Shown piece by piece: positions 1 through 7,975 of a DNA stretch of 26,973 nt. Within the stretch, counting starts at the first letter, position 1, and each line of letters starts with the position of its first letter. The notes beneath the pieces were generated by a model. The model was not told the origin of the DNA. It made no database searches and saw nothing but the letters and a program-made list of their open reading frames with translations. Where the stretch lies: NCBI GenBank assembly GCA_030528545.1, contig JAUMYR010000025.1, positions 1 to 26,973 of the forward strand, written 5' to 3'. The DNA is from Propionibacteriaceae bacterium. GTDB lineage: Bacteria > Actinomycetota > Actinomycetes > Propionibacteriales > Propionibacteriaceae. The translations under genes and the position numbers were made by a program.

Positions 1-361
1 AAGGTTCCAGAATCCCCGCGTAGCGGTTCTCGATGGTGAGCTCAGGCCACGGACGACCCAGTTCGTGGATGACATCGTCTTGGATCCGGGACAGCACTCC
101 GGCGGCGAGGCTGGCTTCGGTGCCCTCGGAGAGGTGCCGAAACCAGTGCATTCCGAATTGGACGAGGAACTCGTTGGCCTTCGGCGGTTCGAGAGCCGAG
201 CCAGCCAAGGCAGGCAACGAGGCCCCCACCTCCGCCGATGTCATTCGGTGCAAGATCGTCAGAGGCGGGACCTCGATCGTGAGCAGACGAAGATCCCGTT
301 CGATCCTCGCGAAGGCGGACTCTAACATCGCCTGTGGCGGTTCCGCAGGCCTCATTGACAT
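1..361 (-). CDS. Hypothetical protein, 3' part cut by window edge
   Basis: A reading frame on the minus strand runs without a stop from an ATG at 361 to the left edge, about 120 codons. It begins MSMRPAEPPQAM and ends, as far as visible, in IENRYAGILEP. A stop codon lies directly before the ATG, so the start is either 361 or the second ATG at 355. No good ribosome binding site is visible before either. I recognise no domain. The visible part is mixed helical sequence without membrane segments. It lies 43 bases downstream of the EcsC-like gene on the same strand and may share its transcript. Codon use is less GC-biased than in the glycan genes further right. It is chosen over the overlapping frames because it is the only one fully open to the edge. 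Confidence 0.6.
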   Translation of the reverse strand, partial: MSMRPAEPPQAMLESAFARIERDLRLLTIEVPPLTILHRMTSAEVGASLPALAGSALEPPKANEFLVQFGMHWFRHLSEGTEASLAAGVLSRIQDDVIHELGRPWPELTIENRYAGILEP

Positions 362-404
362 CTAGGCAATGTAGCACTGCGGCGCGAACCTGAAAGTCCG
401 CTAT

Positions 405-1208
405 TCAGGCACTCTGCTCTTCGACTACTTCTGCCTCAACGATGATGCTCTCCGAGCTGCTGGACCCGGGCTTTGCCAGCTCGAGATCCGCTAGGTGCTT
501 CTGAAGCCGCTTAGCCATCGGAAGGAAGCTGCCAAGCGTGAAGCCACCCGAGATTACGGCGCCGATGACGGGGACCACTTTGGCGACCCCGTTGGCGAAC
601 ATCTTCTTGGTCATGCTGACGCCGACGTAGCTCGCGACCTTCTTGACGATCGGGTAGATGGCACCCTTGGTCAGCGCCTTCTGCGGGAGTTTCTTGGCTA
701 TGTTCTTCGCAATCATGCTCGCAACCTGAGAAACCGCCTGGTTGGCTCTGCTGGTGCCAACCATGACGCCGACGAAGAGGGTGAGGACGTGCTTCGTGGC
801 ATCGTCGAGGCCTTCCTTCTGCTCAAAGAGATCGGGCCAGCTGTAGAGGTAGGCCAGCTTCTGGGCGATTCGGAGCATGTGCCCCACATACTGGACGGCA
901 TCGGCGGGGACTGTGCCCACTATGGCAAGCCCGCCGGGTATACCGGCGGCAGCGGAGAGGCTGGTCACTTTGGACGTCGCGTACTTGATGGAGGTGCGTG
1001 CGGCCTGAGAAATGACTGAAAGCGGAATGCCTGCGGCAGCCGGGCTATCGGCTACGGCAACCGCAAGCTGCTCCTCGGTACAGTACCGCCTCAGTGTGCT
1101 TCGTAGGTATGACTTCCTGTCGATGCGGACGCCGGGCAGGTTTGCGGCTTTATGCAGAATCTCAATGAATCTGATCCCCGAGCCTGCAAGAGTCTCTTTC
1201 TCTCCCAC
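405..1208 (-). CDS. EcsC-like family protein
   Basis: The 267-residue product resembles the EcsC family, whose biochemical role is unclear. The match rests on a hydrophobic Gly/Pro-rich stretch followed by amphipathic helices at about residues 85-130 (GIPGGLAIVGTVPADAV, then MLRIAQKLAYLYSWPDLF), as in EcsC proteins. A second hydrophobic patch with many Gly and Val lies at about 205-230, and the C-terminus is acidic and Ser-rich. The start is a GTG without a convincing Shine-Dalgarno. The frame stays open upstream back to about 1340 but offers no ATG, GTG or TTG there, so an upstream frameshift or a non-standard start is possible. It lies 163 bases downstream of the small membrane protein gene and before the edge-cut gene, all on the same strand. 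Function unknown; a membrane-interacting role is inference. Confidence 0.55.
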   Translation of the reverse strand: MGEKETLAGSGIRFIEILHKAANLPGVRIDRKSYLRSTLRRYCTEEQLAVAVADSPAAAGIPLSVISQAARTSIKYATSKVTSLSAAAGIPGGLAIVGTVPADAVQYVGHMLRIAQKLAYLYSWPDLFEQKEGLDDATKHVLTLFVGVMVGTSRANQAVSQVASMIAKNIAKKLPQKALTKGAIYPIVKKVASYVGVSMTKKMFANGVAKVVPVIGAVISGGFTLGSFLPMAKRLQKHLADLELAKPGSSSSESIIVEAEVVEEQSA

Positions 1209-1371
1209 GGCGTTTGCTGCCGCGTTATCGGCGAGGCTGTGAAAACCGTGAGCCGATTGATCTGCTGGCGTTTCGTTGTTTGGGGCTTGGGTATGCCGGA
1301 TCCTCTCTACTCGCCGGTGAGTAAAGCGTGCGCCGAGTTACCTGGTGACGAGAGTATTGCCGCCTAGGTGC

Positions 1372-1608
1372 TCAGCGTGGCTTTCGGCGCTGAACCCACG
1401 CCAGGATGCCAGCGAGGGTCAGCGCGGCACCGGCTATCAGCCCGCACCAGGCGAAGAAGGTGATGTCCTGACCGGCATAGGCCTGGACGAGCCGTTCTCC
1501 CGACCAGCTCAGCGCGAGCAGCCCGAGAAGGATCTGGCTGATCGGTCCGAGGACGAGATCGCCCTTGCGAGGGGTATTCCCCTGGTCGTTTGTTATCGGT
1601 CCGGACAT
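1372..1608 (-). CDS. Small two-helix membrane protein (possible immunity protein)
   Basis: This 78-residue protein has two predicted membrane helices, at about residues 21-36 and 52-71, and a basic C-terminus (WVQRRKPR). The N-terminal 18 residues are polar. Its ATG is one base after the stop codon of the upstream secreted-protein gene, with AGGA in that gene's last codons as a possible ribosome binding site. The two are therefore probably co-translated. Small multi-helix membrane proteins directly downstream of secreted peptide precursors often confer self-immunity, but no family is recognised here and that role is inference from position and topology only. Confidence 0.6.
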   Translation of the reverse strand: MSGPITNDQGNTPRKGDLVLGPISQILLGLLALSWSGERLVQAYAGQDITFFAWCGLIAGAALTLAGILAWVQRRKPR

Positions 1609-1609
1609 C

Positions 1610-2245
1610 TCAGAGTCCTATCGCCTTTGTGCAGGGTTGAAGTGTGGCGATCCCAGACGCGGCCAGCGCAAAGTCTTTGAAGAATTGTTTAGTCTCATAG
1701 TCGGATGCCTTGCCCCAGCGCTGAAGAATCCGGATGGTTTTTCCTATCCCCCAGCGCTTCACGATTCCTATCAGTTTCACGGCAATCGCTCCCACCTTGC
1801 CGACAGGAAAAACTGTTTGAGCGATGAACCAGCCCAAGCCTGCCGCGCAGGCTGCCCACTCCCAGGCCTGAAGCCTAACCCTGGCCTCAGGTGAAATGAG
1901 CACGGATCGGATCACCTCATCGGTTGCTTGGTAACCAACTACCGATCCAGTTTTATCCCGAAGAACGTGGACTCCGTATACTAGGAGATCTTGGTCAGCA
2001 GCCCTGGCTACATCCATCGTAATAATTCTTCTTGCCTCCCACTTTTCGGAAGGGCTTAGCGTGTCATCAGTGTTGAGTTCTGCGGCGAGGGCTCGATGGT
2101 CTGGTCCTTCAGCAGAAGGATGTGTTCCTGAAGGAAGCGCCGACAGCGGTTGCCTCTCTGGGAGGGGGCTGGCGCTTGCGTGTGGCGTGTAGCTCAGAAG
2201 CATTGCAGTTCCAAGCAGCGACACCGTGATATATCGGATACTCAT
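1610..2245 (-). CDS. Secreted protein with cationic hydrophobic C-terminus (bacteriocin-precursor candidate)
   Basis: The product is 211 residues from the ATG at 2245. AGGAG six bases upstream supports this start over the TTG at 2251. Residues 1 to about 26 form a Sec signal peptide ending in ASAS. A polar Pro-rich segment and a charged helical region follow (about 30-125). From about 128 the sequence becomes hydrophobic, Trp- and Gly-rich and cationic, including WAACAAGLGWF, KLIGIVKRWGIGKTIRIL and LQRWGKA. The only cysteines are C133 and C205, close to the two ends of that block, so one disulfide could close it. This layout, a long precursor with a C-terminal membrane-active-looking block followed by a tiny membrane protein, resembles large-precursor bacteriocins such as closticin 574. 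I cannot confirm homology, so an ordinary secreted protein remains possible. Confidence 0.6.
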   Translation of the reverse strand: MSIRYITVSLLGTAMLLSYTPHASASPLPERQPLSALPSGTHPSAEGPDHRALAAELNTDDTLSPSEKWEARRIITMDVARAADQDLLVYGVHVLRDKTGSVVGYQATDEVIRSVLISPEARVRLQAWEWAACAAGLGWFIAQTVFPVGKVGAIAVKLIGIVKRWGIGKTIRILQRWGKASDYETKQFFKDFALAASGIATLQPCTKAIGL

Positions 2246-2349
2246 GCTCAACTCCTGCCGGGGCGTGTGATCGTGTTCCGTCCCACTCTCCCTGAAATCC
2301 CCGGTCGCGTTCAGGGTTACCTCCGGAATTGTCTACAAAAGTTGATCCG

Positions 2350-2371
2350 GCTGTCCGCAGAAGGCGACAGC
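2350..2371 (-). terminator. Hairpin after the methyltransferase gene
   Basis: Six-base arms (GCTGTC and GACAGC) surround a 10-base loop, starting 20 bases after the methyltransferase stop on the minus strand. There is no T-tract, so this is only a possible weak terminator. The rest of the 2246-2390 gap shows no other feature except the ribosome binding site of the secreted-protein gene. Confidence 0.35.
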
Positions 2372-2390
2372 GAACCGCGGGACGGGCGGG

Positions 2391-3116
2391 TCAGTCCTTC
2401 ACGATGAGATAGAAGGTGGTCTCGCCGATTTGGCTGAGGCTGAGCCCGGCGGCACGGACCTCGGCCAGGATGACCTCGGGGTCCGGGTGGCGGAACACGT
2501 GCTCGGCGGACTCCTCGGTCAGCACCCGCTCGCCGTCGAGGGTGCGGTAGGTCATCCTCCAGCGCATGCGCTCGCCGTCGATCGGCCATCCCTCCGCGAC
2601 ACCGCGATAGGTCAGCTCGCCGATCTGGGCAATGGCCACCTCGTAGGGCTCCACCCGCTCGGGCCTGGCCGGTGGCTGCAGATCCATCACCGCGGCCCCG
2701 CCCTCGGGGAGCTGGGCGGCGAGGGCGGCGAACAGCGCGGCCCGCTCGTCCGGGCTGAAGTGTCCGAGGACGCCCAGCAGAACCGCCCCGCCGATGGCCT
2801 CAGGCAGGGGAGCGGCACCGAAACTCTCGGGGCGGATCGTGACCCGGTTGAACCACTCGGGGCGTGCGGCGATCTTCGCCAAAGCGAGCGCCCTCATCGC
2901 GGGGCTGGGCTCCAGGGCGTACACCTGGGCGTCCGGTAGGCGCTCCAGGACGAAGACCGTGTTCAGCCCCGATCCGGCCCCGAGGTCGAGCACCGGCCCC
3001 GAGCCAGTGCGCACTAGCGGAAGCAGCCTCTCCAGGGCCGCCACCTGTCCCGGGCGGAAGCTGGCGACGGACAGGTCGTAGACCGGCGCGCTGACGGCAT
3101 AGGCGTCCCCGCTCAT
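2391..3116 (-). CDS. Class I SAM-dependent methyltransferase
   Basis: The product has 241 residues from the ATG at 3116 (MSGDAYAVSAPVYDL). The frame extends to an ATG at 3191, but that extension is short, basic and unlike the family, and it would place the start inside the probable promoter. Motif I (VLDLGAGSG, residues 42-50) and the acidic end of strand beta-2 (ALEPS, about 66-70) form the AdoMet site. A post-motif GGAVLLGVLGHF and a MDLQPPARP strand follow the usual Rossmann order. The C-terminal half has the extra sheet seen in small-molecule methyltransferases. The substrate cannot be deduced. A Fur/Zur-type palindrome lies upstream at 3199-3213, so expression may respond to metal. It appears monocistronic. 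Confidence 0.8.
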   Translation of the reverse strand: MSGDAYAVSAPVYDLSVASFRPGQVAALERLLPLVRTGSGPVLDLGAGSGLNTVFVLERLPDAQVYALEPSPAMRALALAKIAARPEWFNRVTIRPESFGAAPLPEAIGGAVLLGVLGHFSPDERAALFAALAAQLPEGGAAVMDLQPPARPERVEPYEVAIAQIGELTYRGVAEGWPIDGERMRWRMTYRTLDGERVLTEESAEHVFRHPDPEVILAEVRAAGLSLSQIGETTFYLIVKD

Positions 3117-3198
3117 GCCGTGACCATCCCTCGCCTCATCGCGCCCCTTTCCGGCTCGCAGATATCTCCAGGTGACGATGGAGTCGACCATAACCTAT

Positions 3199-3213
3199 TG
3201 AGAGTCATTCTCA
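3199..3213 (-). promoter_or_regulatory. Fur/Zur-type 7-1-7 box
   Basis: The minus strand reads TGAGAATGACTCTCA. This fits the Fur-superfamily 7-1-7 pattern TGAnAATnATTnTCA with one mismatch. The flanks (CCTAT before, ATAGG after) nearly extend the symmetry. It lies 83 bases upstream of the chosen methyltransferase start, a distance suited to a promoter operator. Actinobacterial Zur boxes look very similar. Which regulator binds is inference. Confidence 0.5.
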
Positions 3214-3303
3214 TAGGGCTTGGTCTCGACGCCTATCGCCCCGCGCAACTGCTCCGCACCCTGCCCGGCCGCGGTGCCCTGGCCTGCCGCCCGAGGGGCT
3301 GGG

Positions 3304-4470
3304 TCAGGATTCCAGAACCCCGTCGGCCATATCGGCGAAGGCCTTCTTGACGCTTGCGTCGAACTCGACGACGGAGGCCCCCGAGCGCGTCCCAAAGGCT
3401 CCGCGCGCGGTCTTATTCCTCACCTCGGCGGGGTTGAGCTTGAACACCCAGGCCCCCAGCGTGATGAGCTGTTCGGCCGACAGGTTGGTCTTGACGACCC
3501 CTTGCATGGACGACATGAAAGCGGGCAGCTTGAGCGGTCCCTGAGCCTTGGCATACATCGCGAAGACTTTGAGCAGCAATCCCTGATTGAAATTGCGGCC
3601 AAAATCCCCGTCGGGATGATTCTTGCGTTCCCGGGCCCACGCGAGGGCCTGGTTGCCCGTCAGCCTGACAATTCCCTTGGGGATCGAGAAACCTTTGAGC
3701 GTGACCGTATTGGGAACCGTCGTCGGGTTGTCCACCTCGATGGCACCGCCCATGCCGAAGTTGATGATCTTCTTGAACTGTTCGAAACCGACCAGCAGGT
3801 AACCCTCGATATCGATGCCGGACGCCGCGGCCACCGTCTTTTGCTGGGCTCCTGGCCCACCGAAGACCATCGCCGCATTGATCTTGTTGGTTCCGCCCCG
3901 GTACAGCGGCACCCACAGGTCCCGCGGCACACCGAGGACGCCAGCCCCGCCGGTTCCGTTGACGCCGATGATCTGCAACACGTCGGCGCGGCAGCGATCC
4001 ACCTCCTCGTGGGGCCGGGCGTCCGACCCGATCGCCAGCACGTGGCGCCGTCCACCCAGCTGCGGTTCGGCGATGCCGAGGCTCGGCCACCAGCCGCCGA
4101 CCACTTGCCACCCACCGTCCGTGCTTGTCAGGAGCGTGACATCATCGCCAGCGACCAGCGTGGCGATGCCATTGTCCTTCCACTGGCCGACCGCCCCCTG
4201 CAGTCGCGGCGTGGACGCCGGGGTGCTGCGGCCTCCCAGCACCTCGGTCAGCCGGTCGACCGCCGGAACTGTCGCCCCCGAGTAGAGGGCCGAGGCGATC
4301 TTGCGCAATTCCGCCGGAACCTCTGGCACCGCACCGGTTGGGGTGGCCGAGGGTGCCGACGCTGAGGGGGCTTCCGACGATGGCGTGGGAGCCGGTTGAT
4401 CGGCCGAGCAGCCCGCTAACCCGAGGACAGCGGCGGCCTTGAGAAAAGTCCGGCGGCGAAAAGAGAACAC
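3304..4470 (-). CDS. LCP (LytR-CpsA-Psr) family lipoprotein
   Basis: The 388-residue product belongs to the LCP family, which transfers lipid-linked glycans onto peptidoglycan outside the membrane. It opens with a twin-arginine-like lipoprotein signal (FRRRTFLKAAAVLGLAGC, lipobox Cys21), then a Ser/Pro/Ala-rich linker to about residue 47. LCP hallmarks follow: IGSDAR and CRADVLQIIGVN at about 143-172, GVPRDLWVPL with KINAAMVFGGP shortly after, and WARERKNHPDGDFGRNFNQ at about 285-305. The Arg and Asp residues that hold the polyprenyl phosphate are therefore present. The usual membrane anchor is replaced by a lipid anchor. The GTG start has a stop codon two codons upstream in frame and a -10-like TAGCAT five bases before it, suggesting a leaderless transcript. 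It could attach the glycan made by the cluster at 11974-19616, but it is far away and separately transcribed. Confidence 0.85.
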   Translation of the reverse strand: MFSFRRRTFLKAAAVLGLAGCSADQPAPTPSSEAPSASAPSATPTGAVPEVPAELRKIASALYSGATVPAVDRLTEVLGGRSTPASTPRLQGAVGQWKDNGIATLVAGDDVTLLTSTDGGWQVVGGWWPSLGIAEPQLGGRRHVLAIGSDARPHEEVDRCRADVLQIIGVNGTGGAGVLGVPRDLWVPLYRGGTNKINAAMVFGGPGAQQKTVAAASGIDIEGYLLVGFEQFKKIINFGMGGAIEVDNPTTVPNTVTLKGFSIPKGIVRLTGNQALAWARERKNHPDGDFGRNFNQGLLLKVFAMYAKAQGPLKLPAFMSSMQGVVKTNLSAEQLITLGAWVFKLNPAEVRNKTARGAFGTRSGASVVEFDASVKKAFADMADGVLES

Positions 4471-4475
4471 CCCTC

Positions 4476-4481
4476 ATGCTA
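4476..4481 (-). promoter_or_regulatory. -10 element for a leaderless LCP transcript
   Basis: TAGCAT on the minus strand ends five bases before the GTG start of the LCP gene. Initiation seven or so bases downstream would place the mRNA 5' end at the start codon. No -35 is evident. Confidence 0.35.
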
Positions 4482-4732
4482 AATCAGCGCACCTGCCGCT
4501 GTCTCGACAACTCCGATATGGGCCACTATTCCGCGGTTGAGGAGCGTGGACTCCGCCCCGCGGGTTCTTTTCGGTCCCAGCGAACCGGCGGGAATGAACG
4601 CCCGCCGACGACCCTGAGGCGCACGTCTCATCGCGGCTGCATGGTCCTCGCTCAGCCGATTCGAGGCAGCAATACAGATGACCGAGACAAAGGCCTGCGT
4701 GGCGGGCCCCGAAGCGGCGAAAGGCCGGGCCG

Positions 4733-4751
4733 GTCCCGTTCCGGGCGGGAC
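4733..4751 (-). terminator. Hairpin at the end of the EamA transporter gene
   Basis: GTCCCG and CGGGAC pair around a seven-base loop, starting inside the transporter stop codon on the minus strand. There is no T-tract. The rest of the gap between here and the LCP gene (4482-4732) contains only weak overlapping frames on both strands and no feature I can support. Confidence 0.4.
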
Positions 4752-5611
4752 TAATCGCCCGGAGCCGGGGCCATCGGCTTTGGCCGGGAGAGCCGAACCA
4801 CACCCACGGACGCGACGACCACGCAGGCGATGGCGATCCAGTCCATCCAGCCGATCATTTCGCGCAACAACACGATGCCCGCCAGAGCCGCGGCCACGGG
4901 CTCCAAAGCCATGAGGATGCCGAAGACCTTGGGCGGGATGGTCTGGAGGGCCTTCAGCTCCAGGGAATAGGGCACGACAGAACTGAGCAGCCCGATCGCC
5001 AGGGCGGCGCCGAGCACATGGGGCTGCACCAGGGCCGAGCCCGAGGTCCAGACCGCGGGCACCCCGAGGGTCACCACCCCCAGCCAGCAGGCCAGTGTCA
5101 AGGCGCTCACGCCGCGCCAGGACGCCGACACCTTAGCCCCGAACCAGATATAACCGGCCCAGCAGGCCGCGGCGGCGAAGGCGAAACCGATCCCGGCCAG
5201 GTCGTGGCTGGTGGGCCCGAAACCGAGGATCGCGACCCCGGCGGCGGCCAGCACCACCCAGATGAGGTCCCGGACCCGGCGGCAGCCGAGCAAGGCCAGG
5301 CTCAGCGGTCCCAGGAACTCGATCGTGACGGCCAGCCCGAGCGGGATCCGGGCGAAGGACTCATAGATCGACCAGTTCATCCCCACCAGGCAGGCCGCTA
5401 GTCCCAGCCCGGTCGCCCAGTCCCGCCTCTCCAGGCCCTTGAAGGAGGGACGCAGCAGTGTCAGGATCAAGGCGGCGGAGCTCAGCCTCAGCCACGCCAT
5501 GCCGACTGGGCTCACCTGGCCGAATAGGCCCTTGGCGAAGGCCGCGCCGACCTGCACCGAAACGATCGCGATGAGCACCAGCCACACCGGGGAGGGGCCG
5601 CGTCTGGTCAT
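4751..5611 (-). CDS. EamA/DMT-family transporter, RhtA-like exporter
   Basis: The 286-residue protein has ten predicted membrane helices in two EamA repeats, the normal size for the drug/metabolite transporter superfamily. Motifs such as YESFARIPLGLAVTIEFLGP in repeat one and ILMALEPVAAALAGIVLL in repeat two match the RhtA/YedA-type subgroup, whose E. coli member exports threonine and homoserine. The substrate here is unproven. The ATG start has no Shine-Dalgarno but a TAGCCT element seven bases upstream, which suggests leaderless expression. It is transcribed away from pckG, leaving a shared 187-base upstream region. No operon partner is visible. Confidence 0.85.
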   Translation of the reverse strand: MTRRGPSPVWLVLIAIVSVQVGAAFAKGLFGQVSPVGMAWLRLSSAALILTLLRPSFKGLERRDWATGLGLAACLVGMNWSIYESFARIPLGLAVTIEFLGPLSLALLGCRRVRDLIWVVLAAAGVAILGFGPTSHDLAGIGFAFAAAACWAGYIWFGAKVSASWRGVSALTLACWLGVVTLGVPAVWTSGSALVQPHVLGAALAIGLLSSVVPYSLELKALQTIPPKVFGILMALEPVAAALAGIVLLREMIGWMDWIAIACVVVASVGVVRLSRPKPMAPAPGD

Positions 5612-5618
5612 GCCCGGC

Positions 5619-5624
5619 AGGCTA
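5619..5624 (-). promoter_or_regulatory. -10 element for a leaderless transporter transcript
   Basis: TAGCCT on the minus strand stands seven bases before the transporter ATG and no ribosome binding site lies between. The spacing suits a transcript starting at the initiation codon. Confidence 0.35.
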
Positions 5625-5701
5625 CCAGTCGTTCACCGGCAGAGCTGGTTTGTTTCTGAGGGGGTCGGGCACTAGGGCGAATACGACGAGACGTCGTTAT
5701 C

Positions 5702-5717
5702 TGTGATCTTCCTCACT
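5702..5717 (+). promoter_or_regulatory. CRP/GlxR-type binding site upstream of pckG
   Basis: TGTGA-N6-TCACT matches the CRP-family consensus TGTGA-N6-TCACA at nine of ten fixed positions. It lies 82 bases before the pckG start. In corynebacteria the cAMP-sensing regulator GlxR controls carbon-metabolism genes through such sites. Binding here, and whether it activates or represses, is inference. Confidence 0.5.
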
Positions 5718-5737
5718 TGTCAAATCCTGGGTGGGAG

Positions 5738-5756
5738 TAGCGCCCTTTCGGCGCTA
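5738..5756 (+). promoter_or_regulatory. Hairpin in the pckG upstream region
   Basis: Seven-base perfect arms TAGCGCC and GGCGCTA enclose a five-base loop. It lies between the CRP-like site and the start codon, 42 bases before the GTG. It could be a protein operator, a leader hairpin or an attenuator-like element; nothing in the sequence decides. A second small inverted repeat (ACGACG/CGTCGT) lies just upstream of the CRP-like site. Confidence 0.35.
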
Positions 5757-5798
5757 GAGTCGGTTGAAAGCCCACCGCTGTGCTGTCGAAGGAGTCTC

Positions 5799-7676
5799 GT
5801 GTCCACTGTCGAGTACGAACGAATTGATCCCGCTGACCTGCCCGTTCACGGCCGGGTGCCCAAGCACAAGAAGCTCCTGGCCTGGGTGCACGAGGTCGCG
5901 GCGCTCACCCAGCCCGATTCCATTTATTACTGTGACGGCTCCGAGGCCGAATGGCACGAGATGATCGACCGGCTGGTCGCCTCAGGCACGGCCGTCCGGC
6001 TCAACGAAGAGGCCAAGCCCAACTCCATCTATGTGCGCACCGACCCCGACGACGTCGCACGTGTCGAGGACCAGACCTTCATCTGCTCGGTCGACGAGAA
6101 CAACGCCGGTCCCACCAACAACTGGATGGACCCCAAGGACATGAAGGCCATCATGACCAAGCTGTACGACGGCTGCATGCGCGGCCGCGTCATGTACGTC
6201 ATGCCCTTCTGTATGGGTCCGATCGACGCTCCCGACCCGAAGTTCGGAGTCGAGATCTCCGACTCGGCCTATGTGGTGATCTCGATGAAGATCATGACCC
6301 GCATGGGTGCCGAACCGCTTGCCGCCATGGAGGAGACCCAGGCCGAGTTCGTCCCGGCGCTGCACTCGGTCGGCATGCCTCTGGTCAACGGACGCAAGGA
6401 CGTCCCCTGGCCGTGCAACGACGTGAAGTACATCGTGCACTTCCCAGAGGAGCGCATGATCTGGTCCTATGGTTCCGGCTATGGCGGTAACTCGCTGCTG
6501 GGCAAGAAGTGTTACGCGCTGCGCATCGCCTCGGTGATGGGACGCGAGGAAGGCTGGCTCGCCGAGCACATGCTGATCCTGCGGATCACCAGCCCGGAGG
6601 GCAAGAAGTACACCATCTGCGCCGCCTTCCCCAGCGCCTGCGGCAAGACCAACCTCGCCATGATGGAACCGACGATCCCCGGCTGGAAGGTCGAGACCCT
6701 GGGCGACGACATCGCCTGGATGCGTTTCGGCGAGGACGGACGCCTGTATGCCATCAACCCCGAGATGGGCTTCTTCGGTGTGGCTCCCGGGACCGGGGCG
6801 ACCACGAACCCGAACGCCATGCGCACCATCGAGGCCGGCAATTCCATCTTCACCAACGTTGCCCTGACCCCGCACGGCGATGTCTGGTGGGAGGGCATGA
6901 CCGAACTGAAGCCCCCGCACCTCACCGACTGGAAGGGACGCCCCTGGACCGCCGAGGACGGGCCGGAGGGTGGGCGTCCCGACGAGAAGGCGGCACACCC
7001 CAACAGCCGCTTCTGCACGCCGATGCTGCAGTGCCCGATCATCTCCGACGAGTGGAACTCCCCGGTCGGGGTCCCGGTGGACGCGATCATGTTCGGTGGG
7101 CGCCGCGAGAACACCATCCCGCTGGTCGCCCAGTCCCGGGACTGGAATCACGGCGTGTTCATGGGGGCCACCTGTTCCTCGGAGACCACGGCCGCGGCCA
7201 AGGGAGCTGTCGGTGTGCTGCGCCGCGATCCCATGGCGATGCTGCCATTCATCGGCTATCACGTCGCCGACTACCTACAGCACTGGGTCAACATCGGTGA
7301 GAAGACCGCCCCGAACAAGCTGCCGAAGATCTTCTATGTCAACTGGTTCCGCCGGGACAAGGACGGCAACTTCCTGTGGCCTGGCTTCGGGGAGAACTCC
7401 CGCGTCCTCAAGTGGATCGTGGAGCGCCTTGAGGGCAAGGTGGACGCCGTCGACAGCCCGGCCGGTCTGCTGCCGCTGCAGAAGGACATCGATACCGAGG
7501 GGCTCAGCATCACCGGCAAGCAGTTGGAAGCCGTCCTCGGCTACACCGAACAGGAGTGGGCCGACGAGCTGCCGAGGATGCGCCGCTGGCTGCGGTCTCT
7601 GGGGCGCAAGGTTCCCCAGGAGATCGAAGACGAGCTCTGGCATGTCGCGATGAAGGTCATCGACCCGCGTCCGTGA
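5799..7676 (+). CDS. pckG: Phosphoenolpyruvate carboxykinase (GTP)
   Basis: PckG interconverts oxaloacetate plus GTP with PEP plus CO2 and GDP, linking the TCA cycle to gluconeogenesis. In propionic-acid bacteria it also feeds anaplerosis. The product has 625 residues, slightly above the usual 600-620. The signature FPSACGKTN (277-285) is the PEPCK-specific nucleotide loop, with its reactive Cys. Other family blocks are [46 protein letters not shown] and [19 protein letters not shown]. All are typical of the GTP class. The GTG at 5799 is chosen because AAGGAG lies four bases upstream and homologous sequence begins there. The frame continues upstream but without family similarity. Monocistronic, followed by a strong hairpin. 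Confidence 0.96.
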   Translation: MSTVEYERIDPADLPVHGRVPKHKKLLAWVHEVAALTQPDSIYYCDGSEAEWHEMIDRLVASGTAVRLNEEAKPNSIYVRTDPDDVARVEDQTFICSVDENNAGPTNNWMDPKDMKAIMTKLYDGCMRGRVMYVMPFCMGPIDAPDPKFGVEISDSAYVVISMKIMTRMGAEPLAAMEETQAEFVPALHSVGMPLVNGRKDVPWPCNDVKYIVHFPEERMIWSYGSGYGGNSLLGKKCYALRIASVMGREEGWLAEHMLILRITSPEGKKYTICAAFPSACGKTNLAMMEPTIPGWKVETLGDDIAWMRFGEDGRLYAINPEMGFFGVAPGTGATTNPNAMRTIEAGNSIFTNVALTPHGDVWWEGMTELKPPHLTDWKGRPWTAEDGPEGGRPDEKAAHPNSRFCTPMLQCPIISDEWNSPVGVPVDAIMFGGRRENTIPLVAQSRDWNHGVFMGATCSSETTAAAKGAVGVLRRDPMAMLPFIGYHVADYLQHWVNIGEKTAPNKLPKIFYVNWFRRDKDGNFLWPGFGENSRVLKWIVERLEGKVDAVDSPAGLLPLQKDIDTEGLSITGKQLEAVLGYTEQEWADELPRMRRWLRSLGRKVPQEIEDELWHVAMKVIDPRP

Positions 7677-7714
7677 GGTAGCCGATCGGCCGCCGAGCGG
7701 GTGGCAAGACATAG

Positions 7715-7762
7715 GGGCCGTCTTCGTCCTGCCCTATTGAATGGGTGGGCCGAAGACGGCCC
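7715..7762 (+). terminator. Intrinsic-terminator-like hairpin after pckG
   Basis: Twelve-base perfect arms (GGGCCGTCTTCG and CGAAGACGGCCC) flank a 24-base apex that can pair further (GCCC with GGGC). It begins 38 bases after the pckG stop. There is no strong T-tract, as usual in high-GC actinobacteria. Confidence 0.65.
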
Positions 7763-7915
7763 TTGGCTGTGCGCCGGTATTGTCGGCGTCTAGATCGGGG
7801 CATGAGGGGCCCGGACGCTGAACTGCCCGGGTTTTAGCGCGGCCAACTGCGGGACGATTGGGCCATTCCTGGCGGGCGGGGCCCGCTTCCGGGACCCGCG
7901 GGAAACCACGCCCCC

Positions 7916-7943
7916 TTGGATTTTGCTGAGAAATTCTTATACT
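7916..7943 (+). promoter_or_regulatory. Promoter of the DUF1800/DUF1501 genes
   Basis: TTGGAT (7916-7921) and TATACT (7938-7943) are separated by 16 bases in a noticeably A+T-rich patch. The expected start point would give a leader of about 25 bases carrying the AAGGAG of the DUF1800 gene. The element fits a housekeeping sigma factor. Confidence 0.5.
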
Positions 7944-7975
7944 CATCTTAGCTTGTTCCAAGGAGTTGGTTTCTA

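Noticed and set aside
4474..4803. 109-codon minus-strand frame in the LCP/transporter gap
   Set aside because: It overlaps the transporter's 3' end in another frame, is rich in Cys/Arg/Ser, and has no ribosome binding site or domain. An opposing frame of similar quality exists.
5982..7262. 426-codon minus-strand frame opposite pckG
   Set aside because: PckG motifs are unambiguous on the plus strand; the opposite frame shows no motif.
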